Shown one piece after another: positions 29,146 to 38,718 of a stretch of 64,000 nt of DNA (its first letter is position 1; the number at the start of each line of letters is the position of its first letter). Source of the stretch: Pseudomonas putida (GTDB lineage: Bacteria > Pseudomonadota > Gammaproteobacteria > Pseudomonadales > Pseudomonadaceae); NCBI RefSeq assembly GCF_030159595.1, contig NZ_BSKJ01000002.1, positions 489,881 through 553,880 of the forward strand. Direction: 5' to 3'. Under the pieces are notes generated by a model, which was not told where the DNA came from, did not search any database, and saw only the letters and a program-made list of their open reading frames with translations. Position numbers and translations under genes: made by a program.

Positions 29146-30576
29146 ATGAACTCGCCCAGTGCCTTGCCCCCTGTGCATTCCGACCTCGACCTTGCAGCGT
29201 TGTTCGCAGCCCAATGCCAGGCCTTTGCAGGTAACCCCCTGCCACCTGCCGCCCAGCGCCGGCAATGGCTGAAAAGCCTGCGCCAAGCCCTGCTGGCCGG
29301 CCAGGATGAACTGATCGAGGCCATCAGCGAGGACTTTACCGGGCGCAGCGCCGACGAGACCTTGCTGGCCGAGTTGCTGCCTTCGATACAGGGCCTGCGC
29401 CACGCCGAAAAACACCTGCAGCGCTGGATGCGCGCCAGCCGGCGACGCGTTGGTCTGGCCTTCCAGCCGGCCAGCGCGCAGGTGCGTTACCAACCGCTAG
29501 GGGTGGTGGGTATCATCGTGCCGTGGAACTACCCGCTGTTCCTCGCCATTGGCCCGCTGACCTGCGCACTGGCTGCCGGCAACCGGGTCATGCTCAAGCT
29601 CAGCGAAGCCACGCCCGCCAGTGGCCAGGCATTGAAGCAGTTGCTGGCGCGTGTGTTTCCCACCGACCTGGTCAGCGTGGTGCTCGGTGAGGTCGAGGCG
29701 GGCCAAGCCTTCGCCCGCCTGCCCTTCGATCACCTGCTGTTCACCGGGGCCACCAGCGTGGGCCGTCAGGTGATGCTGGCTGCGGCGCAGAACCTGACCC
29801 CGGTCACCCTGGAGCTAGGCGGCAAGTCGCCGGCCATCGTGTCGGCCGACGTGCCGCTGGACACCGCCGCCGAGCGCATCGCCTTCGGCAAAACCCTCAA
29901 TGCCGGCCAGACCTGCGTGGCCCCCGACTATGTGCTGGTGCCACGCGAGCGGCTGGAGGCCTTCAGCGACGCCTACCAGCGCGCCGTTCACCGCCTGTAC
30001 CCGCGTATCGCCAACAACCCTGACTACACCGCCATCATCAACCCGCGCCAACTGCAGCGTTTGCAGCACCTGCTGGACGATGCCCGGGAAAAAGGCGCGC
30101 AAGTGCTCGACCTGTACCCTGGCGAAACCCGCCAGGGCCGGCGCCTGCCACCGCACCTGCTGGCGGGGGTGAGCGATGACATGCAGGTGATGCAGGACGA
30201 AATCTTCGGCCCGCTGCTGCCACTGGTGCCTTACGACAGCCTCGACCAGGCGTTGGCCTATATCAACCAACGTCCGCGCCCTCTGGCGCTGTACTACTTC
30301 GGTTATGACCGGGCCGGCCAAGAGCATGTGCTAAGCCACACCCACTCGGGCGGGGTATGCCTGAACGACACCCTGCTGCATGTGGCTCAGGACGACCTGC
30401 CCTTCGGCGGCGTAGGCCCTTCGGGCATGGGCCATTACCACGGCCACGACGGTTTCCTTACGTTCAGCAAGGCCAAGGCCGTGCTGGCCAAGCAGCGTTT
30501 CAACGCCGCGCGGCTGATCTACCCACCTTATGGCAAAGCCTTGCAGCGCCTGGTCTACAAGCTGTTCATCCGCTGA
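29146..30576 (+). CDS. calB: Coniferyl aldehyde dehydrogenase-type ALDH
   Basis: A 476-residue NAD(P)-dependent aldehyde dehydrogenase. PWNYPLFLAIGP is the cofactor-side motif, Glu223 (TLELGGKSP) is the general base and Cys257 (NAGQTCVAPDY) the nucleophile. The C-terminus carries a hydrophobic/basic tail (YGKALQRLVYKLFIR) like fatty-aldehyde dehydrogenases that peripherally bind membranes. Similar Pseudomonas proteins are called coniferyl aldehyde dehydrogenase (CalB), but aliphatic aldehydes are equally plausible. First gene of a three-gene unit with a lipoprotein and a GMC oxidoreductase. Confidence 0.85.
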   Translation: MNSPSALPPVHSDLDLAALFAAQCQAFAGNPLPPAAQRRQWLKSLRQALLAGQDELIEAISEDFTGRSADETLLAELLPSIQGLRHAEKHLQRWMRASRRRVGLAFQPASAQVRYQPLGVVGIIVPWNYPLFLAIGPLTCALAAGNRVMLKLSEATPASGQALKQLLARVFPTDLVSVVLGEVEAGQAFARLPFDHLLFTGATSVGRQVMLAAAQNLTPVTLELGGKSPAIVSADVPLDTAAERIAFGKTLNAGQTCVAPDYVLVPRERLEAFSDAYQRAVHRLYPRIANNPDYTAIINPRQLQRLQHLLDDAREKGAQVLDLYPGETRQGRRLPPHLLAGVSDDMQVMQDEIFGPLLPLVPYDSLDQALAYINQRPRPLALYYFGYDRAGQEHVLSHTHSGGVCLNDTLLHVAQDDLPFGGVGPSGMGHYHGHDGFLTFSKAKAVLAKQRFNAARLIYPPYGKALQRLVYKLFIR

Positions 30577-30587
30577 GGGCCAGCCGC

Positions 30588-31073
30588 ATGCACCGCCGTG
30601 ATTTGCTGCGCTTCACCCTTGGCGCCAGCGTCTTTCTGAGCGCAACCAGCCTGGTCGGCTGCACCGGGCAAGCCAGCGCACGGGGTTATCAGGTATTGCG
30701 CGACGACGACCTGCCGCTGCTACGGGCGCTGATTCCGGTGGTGCTGGCCGGCACGCTGGCCACCGAAACGTCGGTGCTGCACAGCCTCGACCACAAGCTG
30801 GCGGCCTTGTCGCCGGAAATGCTCAAGCTCACCCGGCAACTGTTCGACGTGCTCAGCCTGCCGCTTACGCGTGGCCCGTTGACCGGTGTCTGGGGCGCCT
30901 GGGAACAGGCCAGCCCCACCCAAGTCACAGCCTTCCTGCAACGTTGGCAGGACAGCTCACTGAACCTGCTACGCATGGGCCACGCTTCATTGCTGCAACT
31001 GCTGCAAATGGCCTGGTACGAACGCCCCGAGTCCTGGGCCGCCTGCGGTTACCCGGGCCCACCGAAAATCTGA
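30588..31073 (+). CDS. Small Tat-like/lipoprotein partner of the GMC oxidoreductase
   Basis: A 161-residue protein starting MHRRDLLRFTLGASVF, a twin-arginine-like leader, with a lipobox-like LVGC ending at Cys25. The rest is helical with no enzyme motif. It resembles the small gamma-type subunits (gluconate 2-dehydrogenase subunit 3-like) that accompany membrane-bound GMC dehydrogenases. It begins 11 nt after calB and ends 20 nt before the GMC gene, so I infer that it helps export or anchor that enzyme. Confidence 0.75.
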   Translation: MHRRDLLRFTLGASVFLSATSLVGCTGQASARGYQVLRDDDLPLLRALIPVVLAGTLATETSVLHSLDHKLAALSPEMLKLTRQLFDVLSLPLTRGPLTGVWGAWEQASPTQVTAFLQRWQDSSLNLLRMGHASLLQLLQMAWYERPESWAACGYPGPPKI

Positions 31074-31093
31074 AAACAACAAGAGCATCGCCA

Positions 31094-32692
31094 ATGCCTG
31101 TAGCCGACCCGTTTCGCCAAGGCCTCGAACGCGGCTGGATCACCCATGACGCGTCACGCCTGGAGCACGACCTTTTGCTGGAGGCCGATATTGCCGTGAT
31201 TGGCAGCGGTGCCGGCGGCGCCACCAGCGCACACATGCTCAGCGCCGCCGGTTTCAAGGTGCTGTTGATCGAAGAAGGCCCGCTCAAGACCAGCAGCGAC
31301 TTCCACCTGTTGGAAAACGAAGCCTATGCAACCCTGTATCAGGAGGGCCTGGGGCGCATGAGCAAGGATGGCGCCATCACCATCCTGCAAGGCCGCGCCG
31401 TAGGCGGCACCACGTTGGTGAACTGGACGTCGAGCTTTCGTACCCCGCCGCAGACGCTGGCGCACTGGGCCTCGGCCCACGGCGTGACGGGCCTGGGCGA
31501 AGATGACCTGCGCCCCTGGTTCGAGCGCATGGAGCAGGACCTGGGCATTACGCCATGGGCCATGCCACCCAACGCCAACAACGACGTACTGCGCCAAGGC
31601 TGCGAACAGTTGGGTTACCGCTGGGCGATTATCCCGCGCAACGTACGCGGCTGCTGGAACCTGGGCTACTGCGGCATGGGCTGCCCGGTGAATGCCAAGC
31701 AATCGATGTTGGTAACCCGTATTCCCGCCACCCTCGACCATGGAGGCGAACTGCTGTACTTGGCCCGGGCCGAGCGCTTCACCCACAACGGCGAGCGCAT
31801 CCAGGGCCTCACATGCCTGGCTCTGGATGCCCAAGGCGTACACCCCACCGGTAGGCAGGTCAGCATCCGCGCGCGCCATTACCTGCTCGCCGGCGGCGGC
31901 ATCAACAGCCCGGCCCTGCTACTGCGTTCCGACGCACCGGACCCTCATGGCCGCCTGGGCAAACGCACCTTCCTGCACCTGGTGAACTTCAGCGCAGCGC
32001 ACTTCAAGGACCGTATCGACCCTTACTACGGCGCCCCGCAGTCCATCTACAGCGACCACTTCCAGTGGCAAGGCGGCACGGATGGCCCGGTCGGCTACAA
32101 ACTGGAAGTGCCGCCGCTGCACCCAGCCCTGGCCAGCACCCTGCTGGGCGGGCACGGCCAAGAGAACGCGCAGCGTATGGCCGAGTTGCCGCACACCCAT
32201 GTGATGTTGGCGCTGCTGCGCGATGGCTTCCACCCTGAGAGCCAGGGCGGTGCCGTGGAACTGCGTGGCGATGGCTCACCGGTGCTCGATTACCCGGTCA
32301 CCGACTACTTGCGCGACGGCTTGCGTCGCGCCTACCGCAGCATGGCGCAGATCCAGTTTGCCGCCGGCGCTACCCAGGTCACCCCCGTGCACAGCGATGC
32401 CAGCGCCACGTCCAGCCTGGAACAGGCCTTGGCCATGATCGACACGTTGCGCCTGGAACCCTTCCGCACACGCCTGGGCAGCGCCCATGTGATGGGGGGC
32501 TGTGCGCTGGGCGAAGACCCGCGCCAAGCGGTGTGTGACAGCCTGGGCCGTCACCACCAGCTGGAAAACCTGTCCGTCCACGACGGTTCGCTGTTCCCCA
32601 CCAGCATCGGCGCGAACCCGCAACTGTCGGTGTATGCCATCAGCGCCAAGCTCACCGAAGCACTGATCGCCCGCCTGGCACGCAATGCATGA
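31094..32692 (+). CDS. GMC-family FAD oxidoreductase
   Basis: A 532-residue flavoprotein. The FAD motif GxGxxG is at 37-42 (VIGSGAGGATSAH), followed by LLIEEGPL. The second GMC region is VGGTTLVNW, and the C-terminal GMC_oxred_C domain carries HVMGGCALGEDP and GANPQLSVYAISA. It has no signal peptide itself, which fits piggyback export by the small Tat-like protein. Probable substrates are alcohols or polyols whose aldehyde products pass to the ALDH. ATG 31094 is used; the frame extends upstream only as an overlap shadow. Confidence 0.85.
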   Translation: MPVADPFRQGLERGWITHDASRLEHDLLLEADIAVIGSGAGGATSAHMLSAAGFKVLLIEEGPLKTSSDFHLLENEAYATLYQEGLGRMSKDGAITILQGRAVGGTTLVNWTSSFRTPPQTLAHWASAHGVTGLGEDDLRPWFERMEQDLGITPWAMPPNANNDVLRQGCEQLGYRWAIIPRNVRGCWNLGYCGMGCPVNAKQSMLVTRIPATLDHGGELLYLARAERFTHNGERIQGLTCLALDAQGVHPTGRQVSIRARHYLLAGGGINSPALLLRSDAPDPHGRLGKRTFLHLVNFSAAHFKDRIDPYYGAPQSIYSDHFQWQGGTDGPVGYKLEVPPLHPALASTLLGGHGQENAQRMAELPHTHVMLALLRDGFHPESQGGAVELRGDGSPVLDYPVTDYLRDGLRRAYRSMAQIQFAAGATQVTPVHSDASATSSLEQALAMIDTLRLEPFRTRLGSAHVMGGCALGEDPRQAVCDSLGRHHQLENLSVHDGSLFPTSIGANPQLSVYAISAKLTEALIARLARNA

Positions 32693-32738
32693 CAACGAAT
32701 ACGCCCCCTGTCTATAGTGCCATCAGCCGGCCGCATGA

Positions 32739-33644
<906 letters not shown>

Positions 33645-33653
33645 TCGCCGCCT

Positions 33654-33674
33654 GGCAAGGGCCTCGCCCTTGCC
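33654..33674. terminator. Hairpin between ferredoxin gene and mutM
   Basis: Nine-base arms GGCAAGGGC (33654-33662) and GCCCTTGCC (33666-33674) around CTC form a likely shared terminator for the convergent ferredoxin and mutM genes. No long T-run follows. Confidence 0.55.
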
Positions 33675-34487
33675 TCAGCGCTGGCAACGCGGGCAGTACA
33701 CGCTCGCCCGCTGCCCCAGCTTCACCTCGCGCAACACCGTGCCACACACCTTGCACGGCTGCCCACCGCGACCATAGACGAATAATTCCTGCTGGAAGTA
33801 CCCCGGCTGCCCATCGCCACCAATAAAGTCGCGCAGGGTGGTACCCCCTTGCTCGATTGCCGCCGCCAGCACCCGCTTGATCTCGATCGCCAGCTTCAAG
33901 TAGCGCGCCCGGGAAATCCCGCCCGCCTCCCGGCGTGGGTCGATCCCCGCAGCAAACAGCGCCTCGGTGGCGTAGATGTTGCCCACCCCCACCACCACGG
34001 CGTTGTCCATGATGAACGGCTTGACCGCCATCGACCGCCCGCGGGACAGCTGAAACAGGCGCTCACCGTCGAACAGATCAGTCAGCGGCTCAGGCCCAAG
34101 GCGCAGCAGCAGCTCGTGGTTCAGCGGGTCCAGGCTCCAGAGCATGGCGCCAAAGCGGCGCGGGTCGGTGTAACGCAGCATCAGCCCCGACTCCAGCTCG
34201 ATATCGACATGCTCATGTTTGGCCGCCGGCAAGCCCAGTTCGACCAGCCGCAAGTTGCCCGACATGCCCAGGTGGCTGATCAAGGTACCGACCTCGGCAT
34301 TGATCAACAGGTACTTGGCGCGCCGCTCGACACTGACAATGCGCTGCCCCGACAGACGCACATCCAGGTCTTCCGGGATCGGCCAGCGCAAGCGCCGGTC
34401 ACGCACCACCACGCGGCTGACGCGCTGGCCTTCCAGGTGGGGCGCTATACCGCGCCGGGTGGTTTCTACTTCGGGTAATTCCGGCAT
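33675..34487 (-). CDS. mutM: Formamidopyrimidine-DNA glycosylase (MutM/Fpg)
   Basis: A 270-residue bifunctional DNA glycosylase/AP lyase that removes 8-oxoguanine. The catalytic Pro2-Glu3 start ([14 protein letters not shown]) is intact. The helix-two-turn-helix region and a C-terminal zinc finger (CKVCGTVL...YCPRC) complete the family. The HDOD gene ends 3 nt upstream on the same strand, suggesting cotranscription. Confidence 0.97.
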   Translation of the reverse strand: MPELPEVETTRRGIAPHLEGQRVSRVVVRDRRLRWPIPEDLDVRLSGQRIVSVERRAKYLLINAEVGTLISHLGMSGNLRLVELGLPAAKHEHVDIELESGLMLRYTDPRRFGAMLWSLDPLNHELLLRLGPEPLTDLFDGERLFQLSRGRSMAVKPFIMDNAVVVGVGNIYATEALFAAGIDPRREAGGISRARYLKLAIEIKRVLAAAIEQGGTTLRDFIGGDGQPGYFQQELFVYGRGGQPCKVCGTVLREVKLGQRASVYCPRCQR

Positions 34488-34490
34488 GTG

Positions 34491-35363
34491 TCAGTGCCCG
34501 CCCAGCTCGCGAATGTTCTGCTTGAGGTTTTCGAAATCGTATTCCGACAAGCCAATGTAATCGAGCACCAGCGGGCCCACCACGTTCCATTCATGATCCA
34601 CCGCCTGGTTGCCCAGCACCCGGTAGGAGGCGCAGATATGCTCGGCCATCTTCAGCACCGCCAACAGGTTTTTCAGCTGGCTCTGGGTATTGCGCGAACT
34701 CTCGTCGCGGAACACCGCCAGGGCATTGTGGTGGTTGGCGATGGCTGCACTGAGGTGCTCGGGCAGGCGCCAGGACTTGGCGGTGAAATAGCCGACCACC
34801 GAATGGTTGGTGTTGAACGTGTGGTTTTCGGTATCGACCACGCGGGTTTCTTCACCAGCCTTGGCATAGGCCTCTTCCAGCACATCCATGTAGTTGGGGA
34901 AGCGCTTGAGCATCAGCGGCACGCCGCAGTCATGGAACAAGCCCAAGGTATAGGCCTCGTCCGCAGCCTGGATGCCGGTGCGCTTGGCCAGGGTCAGGCA
35001 GGTGTTCGCCACGTCCTGGGCAGTATCCCAGAAGCGGTTGAGGGTAACGATGGTCTCGTCACTCATCTCGCCCTTGATCGACTGGGCGTTGATCAGGTTG
35101 ATGATCGAACGGCTGCCCAGCAGGTTCACCGCGCGCTGGATCGAACCAATCTTGTTGGAAAGCCCGAAATGCGGCGAGTTGACCAGCTTGAGCAAGGCAC
35201 CGGAGAGGCCCGGGTCCTGGGAAATCAACTTGGCGATGGTTTCCAGGTCAGGGTCTGGCATGTACTGCTCGAACTGCAGGTCGACCATGATCTGCGGTTG
35301 CGGCGGGATGGTAATGCCTTGCAAGGCTTGCTGGATCTGTTCGGCGCTGAGTTCTTGGGACAT
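34491..35363 (-). CDS. HDOD-domain signalling protein
   Basis: A 290-residue protein with a single HDOD domain (about 18-220; LLKLVNSPHFG, GLFHDCGVPLML). HDOD domains are HD-related but usually lack full catalytic ligands and act in signalling, chemotaxis or stress responses. ATG 35363 is used; the longer open frame runs back to 35450 and overlaps the rlmI promoter. It is upstream of mutM in one unit and divergent from rlmI. Its precise role is unknown. Confidence 0.88.
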   Translation of the reverse strand: MSQELSAEQIQQALQGITIPPQPQIMVDLQFEQYMPDPDLETIAKLISQDPGLSGALLKLVNSPHFGLSNKIGSIQRAVNLLGSRSIINLINAQSIKGEMSDETIVTLNRFWDTAQDVANTCLTLAKRTGIQAADEAYTLGLFHDCGVPLMLKRFPNYMDVLEEAYAKAGEETRVVDTENHTFNTNHSVVGYFTAKSWRLPEHLSAAIANHHNALAVFRDESSRNTQSQLKNLLAVLKMAEHICASYRVLGNQAVDHEWNVVGPLVLDYIGLSEYDFENLKQNIRELGGH

Positions 35364-35488
35364 ACGTGCACACTCGTTTAGGACCGGGGATTCTAACCCA
35401 GTTGAGCGCGCAAGCGCTTTGTCGCGCCCTCGAACCGAAGTGCGGGCCAACAGGGTATACTCCCGCTCTTTTTTCCCGGAGCGACGTC

Positions 35489-36685
35489 ATGTCCCTGCCC
35501 AGCCTTCGCCTCAAAGCCAATGCCGACCGCCGCCTGCGCGCCGGCCACCTGTGGGTCTACAGCAACGAAGTCGACGTCACTGCGACCCCGCTGCAAGGCT
35601 TCCAGGCCGGCCAGCAGGCCGTTCTCGAGGCAGCCAACGGCAAGCCGCTGGGCATCGTTGCACTCAGCCCGAACAACCTGATCTGCGCCCGCTTGCTGTC
35701 GCGCGACATCAAGCTGCCGCTGGACAAGTCGCTGCTGGTTCACCGCCTGAACGTGGCCCTGTCGCTGCGCGAGCGCCTGTTCGACCAGCCGTGCTACCGC
35801 CTGGTCTATGGCGACTCCGACCTGCTGCCGGGCCTGGTGGTCGACCGCTTCTTCGACATCCTCGTGGTGCAGCTGGCCTCGGCCACCATGGAAGCGCACA
35901 AGGACGACGTGATCGCTGCCCTGGTGCAGGTGCTCAAGCCTAGCGGCATCCTGTTCAAGAACGATTCCGCCGCGCGCGATGCCGAAGGCCTGCAGCGCTA
36001 CGTCGAGACCGTGTACGGCGAAGTACCGGACTGGGTGCCGCTGGAAGAGAACGGCGTCAAGTTCGAAGCCCCGGTGCGTGAAGGCCAGAAAACCGGCTGG
36101 TTCTACGACCACCGTATGAACCGTGCACGTCTGGCCCCCTATGTGAAGGGCAAGCGTGTCCTCGACCTGTTCAGCTACATCGGTGGCTGGGGCGTGCAAG
36201 CCGGTGCCTTCGGCGCCAGCGAAGTGTTCTGCGTCGATGCCTCGGGCTTCGCCCTGGACGGCGTGGAGCGTAACGCCGCACTGAACGGCATCAGCGAGAA
36301 ACTGACCTGCATCGAAGGCGACGTATTTGAAGCGCTGCGCGAGCTGAAGGCCGCCGAAGAACGCTTCGACGTGATCATTGCCGACCCACCCGCCTTCATC
36401 AAGCGCAAGAAAGACCTGAAAAACGGTGAAGCGGCCTACCGTCGCCTCAACGAACAGGCCATGCGCATGCTCAACAAGGACGGCATTCTGGTCAGCGCCT
36501 CGTGCTCGATGCACCTGCCTGAGGATGACCTGAACAACATCCTGCTGACCAGCGCCCGCCACCTGGACCGCAACATGCAACTGCTCGAGCGCGGTGGCCA
36601 GGGCCCAGACCACCCGGTGCACCCGGCCATTGCCGAAACCCGCTACATCAAGAGCATCACCTGCCGGTTGCTGCCAAACAGTTAA
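35489..36685 (+). CDS. rlmI: 23S rRNA (cytosine-1962-C5)-methyltransferase
   Basis: A 398-residue RlmI-type enzyme. An N-terminal PUA domain (about 1-75) is followed by a linker and a Rossmann methyltransferase domain (VLDLFSYIGGWGVQA, IIADPPAFIKRKKD). The catalytic Cys is likely in ASCSMHL. ATG 35489 follows CCGGAGCGACGTC; the frame before it overlaps the divergent HDOD start. It is the last clearly core gene before the accessory patch. Confidence 0.92.
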   Translation: MSLPSLRLKANADRRLRAGHLWVYSNEVDVTATPLQGFQAGQQAVLEAANGKPLGIVALSPNNLICARLLSRDIKLPLDKSLLVHRLNVALSLRERLFDQPCYRLVYGDSDLLPGLVVDRFFDILVVQLASATMEAHKDDVIAALVQVLKPSGILFKNDSAARDAEGLQRYVETVYGEVPDWVPLEENGVKFEAPVREGQKTGWFYDHRMNRARLAPYVKGKRVLDLFSYIGGWGVQAGAFGASEVFCVDASGFALDGVERNAALNGISEKLTCIEGDVFEALRELKAAEERFDVIIADPPAFIKRKKDLKNGEAAYRRLNEQAMRMLNKDGILVSASCSMHLPEDDLNNILLTSARHLDRNMQLLERGGQGPDHPVHPAIAETRYIKSITCRLLPNS

Positions 36686-36711
36686 GGACAATTTCCGGAC
36701 TTAACGCTCGC

Positions 36712-36736
36712 GGCCTCGGCGCACACAGCCGAGGCC
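36712..36736 (+). terminator. Terminator-like hairpin after rlmI
   Basis: Nine-base arms GGCCTCGGC (36712-36720) and GCCGAGGCC (36728-36736) lie 26 nt after the rlmI stop and are followed by a pyrimidine-rich stretch, CTTCCTTC. Confidence 0.6.
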
Positions 36737-36860
36737 CTTCCTTCACCTCGTACAACACTGTTAATACATGGCGGGCACCTAGCATTTTTGCCAGTTGCCT
36801 TCGCCAAGTCGCGGGATTCCAATAGGCCACCCAATCGGGTAATCCTTGGAGGCTACGCCA

Positions 36861-37850
36861 ATGAACAACGACCCGCATCAAGTAGAATTAAAGGCACCCA
36901 CACTCAAAGAAGCAAACGACGAAAATTTCGTACCGCTCGAAACTTTGAACACGGGCATCACTGTGATCATTCCTTGGTCGGACCTGTTTGAGAAAGGCGA
37001 CCACATCACAATAAACGTGGGCACCGCAGTCAGCTTTTTCCTCATAGCAGAAGAAAACATTGGCAGCACGATGGAACACTTCATCCCTGGCGAGAGACTA
37101 CGCGAGGAACATGGGCGCCGCGTTAATCTTTCTTACCTAAACGTTAGAATACCCGAGAATACCCCGCCCCCCACAAATTATGATTTTGGGGCAGAGCTTT
37201 ACCGTCCTGTTATTGATAATTTACAGAATGGAGTCCTTCCGTGGGACACTGTGGAAAATGGCTTTAGCATATCAATACCCATTTACCCTGACGCAACGCT
37301 AGCCGATATCGTTCGACTCTTCTTCGTTGGATCCTATCCACGCTCCAGCGGAATAATTGACGTACCTCTCGAAAATCTGGATGAACCTGTCGATATCAGT
37401 ATCGACAAAGCGCTATCCATCCAGACAAATGGAGGAGAAGTTCACGTCATCTATCAAATCATCCGCGATGGCAAGACACGCACCTCCCCTTCAATAAGTT
37501 TCATGAGCGAAGCTCAAATTTCCGCCCCAAATCCCGCACACATAATTCAAGCTGGCGAGTGCAGTCCCACCTTCATGGACCGCGTCGGGTCTGGCACAGG
37601 AAAAATGGCATTTAGCACAGAGCTGGGCGCACCACTACAAGGGGGCGAAGAGGTTTTCCTGTTAGCACTGAATAGCGCATACATCCAGAATGAGATTTCT
37701 CAAACAACCATAACAGCGCCTACAAAAACAGTAGAGCACACACTTTCAAAATCCACACTTTCTTACCTAGGAACCTTCAAACTAATAGCACTGATACACA
37801 CTTCATCAGGCACCTACACGTCTAACACGCACGTCGTAACGCTGGCCTAA
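36861..37850 (+). CDS. Low-GC gene of unknown function (beta-sandwich-like repeats)
   Basis: A 329-residue protein I do not recognise. It has no signal peptide, no membrane segment and no catalytic motif. Three or so related beta-rich units seem to follow each other (TGITVIIPWSDLFEKGDHI; GFSISIPIYPDATLADIV; a unit ending TRTSPSISF). The last resembles Ig-like repeats seen in large Pseudomonas surface proteins, which is a weak inference. By my count bases 37141-37260 are about 46 percent GC, against about 67 percent in an rlmI sample. ATG 36861 follows TTGGAGG. The composition and isolation suggest horizontal acquisition. Confidence 0.75.
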   Translation: MNNDPHQVELKAPTLKEANDENFVPLETLNTGITVIIPWSDLFEKGDHITINVGTAVSFFLIAEENIGSTMEHFIPGERLREEHGRRVNLSYLNVRIPENTPPPTNYDFGAELYRPVIDNLQNGVLPWDTVENGFSISIPIYPDATLADIVRLFFVGSYPRSSGIIDVPLENLDEPVDISIDKALSIQTNGGEVHVIYQIIRDGKTRTSPSISFMSEAQISAPNPAHIIQAGECSPTFMDRVGSGTGKMAFSTELGAPLQGGEEVFLLALNSAYIQNEISQTTITAPTKTVEHTLSKSTLSYLGTFKLIALIHTSSGTYTSNTHVVTLA

Positions 37851-37887
37851 AACACAGCCCAAAGCAGTAGACTCATACTAAACTTGC

Positions 37888-38005
37888 ACGGAAGCCCTTC
37901 GACAAACCCGAGACGACCGCTCGCTGAGTACCAGATATCGGTTCGTACTGAACCGATATCTGGAGGCCTATAGAGGCATCGTTTGCAAAGCCGCACCTGC
38001 AGCAC
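37888..38005. repeat. Diverged direct repeat, copy A
   Basis: This segment aligns with 38308-38430 over about 115 bp. Shared blocks include GCTC, a hairpin around TTCG(G)TA-TGAAC, GAGG, and AAGCCGCAC-TGC near the right end. Similarity is moderate by eye, and both copies place the hairpin at the same point. Confidence 0.5.
37931..37963. terminator. Perfect 14-bp hairpin within repeat copy A
   Basis: The arms CCAGATATCGGTTC (37931-37944) and GAACCGATATCTGG (37950-37963) surround GTACT. No T-run follows, so intrinsic termination is not certain. Copy B has an imperfect version of the same stem. Confidence 0.6.
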
Positions 38006-38055
38006 CTGAAACTGCCGAAAAGCACACCGACGTGATCATGGGCACCCTAGCGTAA

Positions 38056-38307
38056 TCATATGCCCAGCACATACGAAGCAATCCCGAAGTACACCAGCAG
38101 CAGCAGGAAGAACACCAGCACAATGTGCGCGGCAATGGTTTCCTCGAACACCGCAATCCCCGCCCCCGAGAACAGGTTGCCGAAGACCAGCAACACCAGC
38201 CACAGCACCCGTTTGCGGTACAACAGGCTGACGGTGGCGTCGCGCAGGTTGCCCACATGGTTGGTGATTGAGGCGCCGACGCAGGCACCCGCGCACCTCA
38301 GCCACAC
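38056..38307 (-). pseudogene. C-terminal fragment of a polytopic membrane protein
   Basis: An 83-codon minus-strand frame with host-like GC-rich third positions. After a basic segment (NLRDATVSLLYRKR) come two strong membrane helices, VLWLVLLVFGNLFSGAGIAVF and a second ending VYFGIASYVLGI. The only start is a GTG with no ribosome binding site. The upstream side is cut by repeat copy B. I read it as the 3' end of a lost transporter-like gene. The family was not recognised. Confidence 0.55.
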
Positions 38308-38430
38308 GGGCTCAAGCCTTCGGAAGCCCTGGCGACGACGCGCTCAGTGCCAATTTGCGAGTTCGGTATGAACTGAAACTGGGAAGGTCCATTGAGGGTG
38401 TATCTCGTGAAGCCGCACATGCGGCGGTCG
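38308..38430. repeat. Diverged direct repeat, copy B
   Basis: Second copy of the repeat at 37888-38005. The hairpin here is imperfect (AGTTC-GGTAT-GAACT core with outer CCA/TGG pairing), so base changes on both arms keep a stem. The AAGCCGCACATGCGGC block near the right end is its own small palindrome. Confidence 0.5.
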
Positions 38431-38601
38431 GATCTATAGTCAGCTTGGGACGGCAGGTCAGCCCCTGGACCGGCGTTTCGGAAGCGTCCTACAAGCGACC
38501 GGTCATTAGGTGAAAGCCACCGCCCAGACACATCCCCATTCCCTCGCCGCGCCAGCGGTGTAGAATCGGCCTATTCATCGCCAGTCATCCCCGGCGGGTT
38601 T

Positions 38602-38718
38602 ATGAGCTCTGGCCAAGCACGCGGCGATCCCGTGGTGTCTTCGGCCCCATCCGTGCCAGTGGCAACCGGCCTGCGGCACAAAGGACAAGAGAAGCTCACT
38701 CCCCTTTATGTGACCTGA
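38602..38718 (+). CDS. Possible 38-residue leader ORF upstream of ilvD
   Basis: ATG 38602 follows CCGGCGGG. The frame runs for 38 codons and stops 21 nt before the ilvD ATG. The peptide (MSSGQARGDPVVSSAP...) has several Val and Pro codons but no run of branched-chain codons, so a classical attenuation leader is not obvious. It could be a regulatory upstream ORF or a chance frame. Confidence 0.3.
   Translation: MSSGQARGDPVVSSAPSVPVATGLRHKGQEKLTPLYVT

Larger units (their letters stand above)
37851..38055. other. Non-coding accessory DNA after the low-GC gene
   Basis: No credible gene. It contains one copy of a diverged repeat and a strong hairpin, both listed separately. The base composition rises again towards the host average to the right. 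Confidence 0.5.

Noticed and set aside
38298..38531. 77-codon minus-strand frame over repeat copy B
   Set aside because: It lies on repeat DNA, lacks a ribosome binding site and competes with the membrane-protein fragment; treated as a translation of the repeat.
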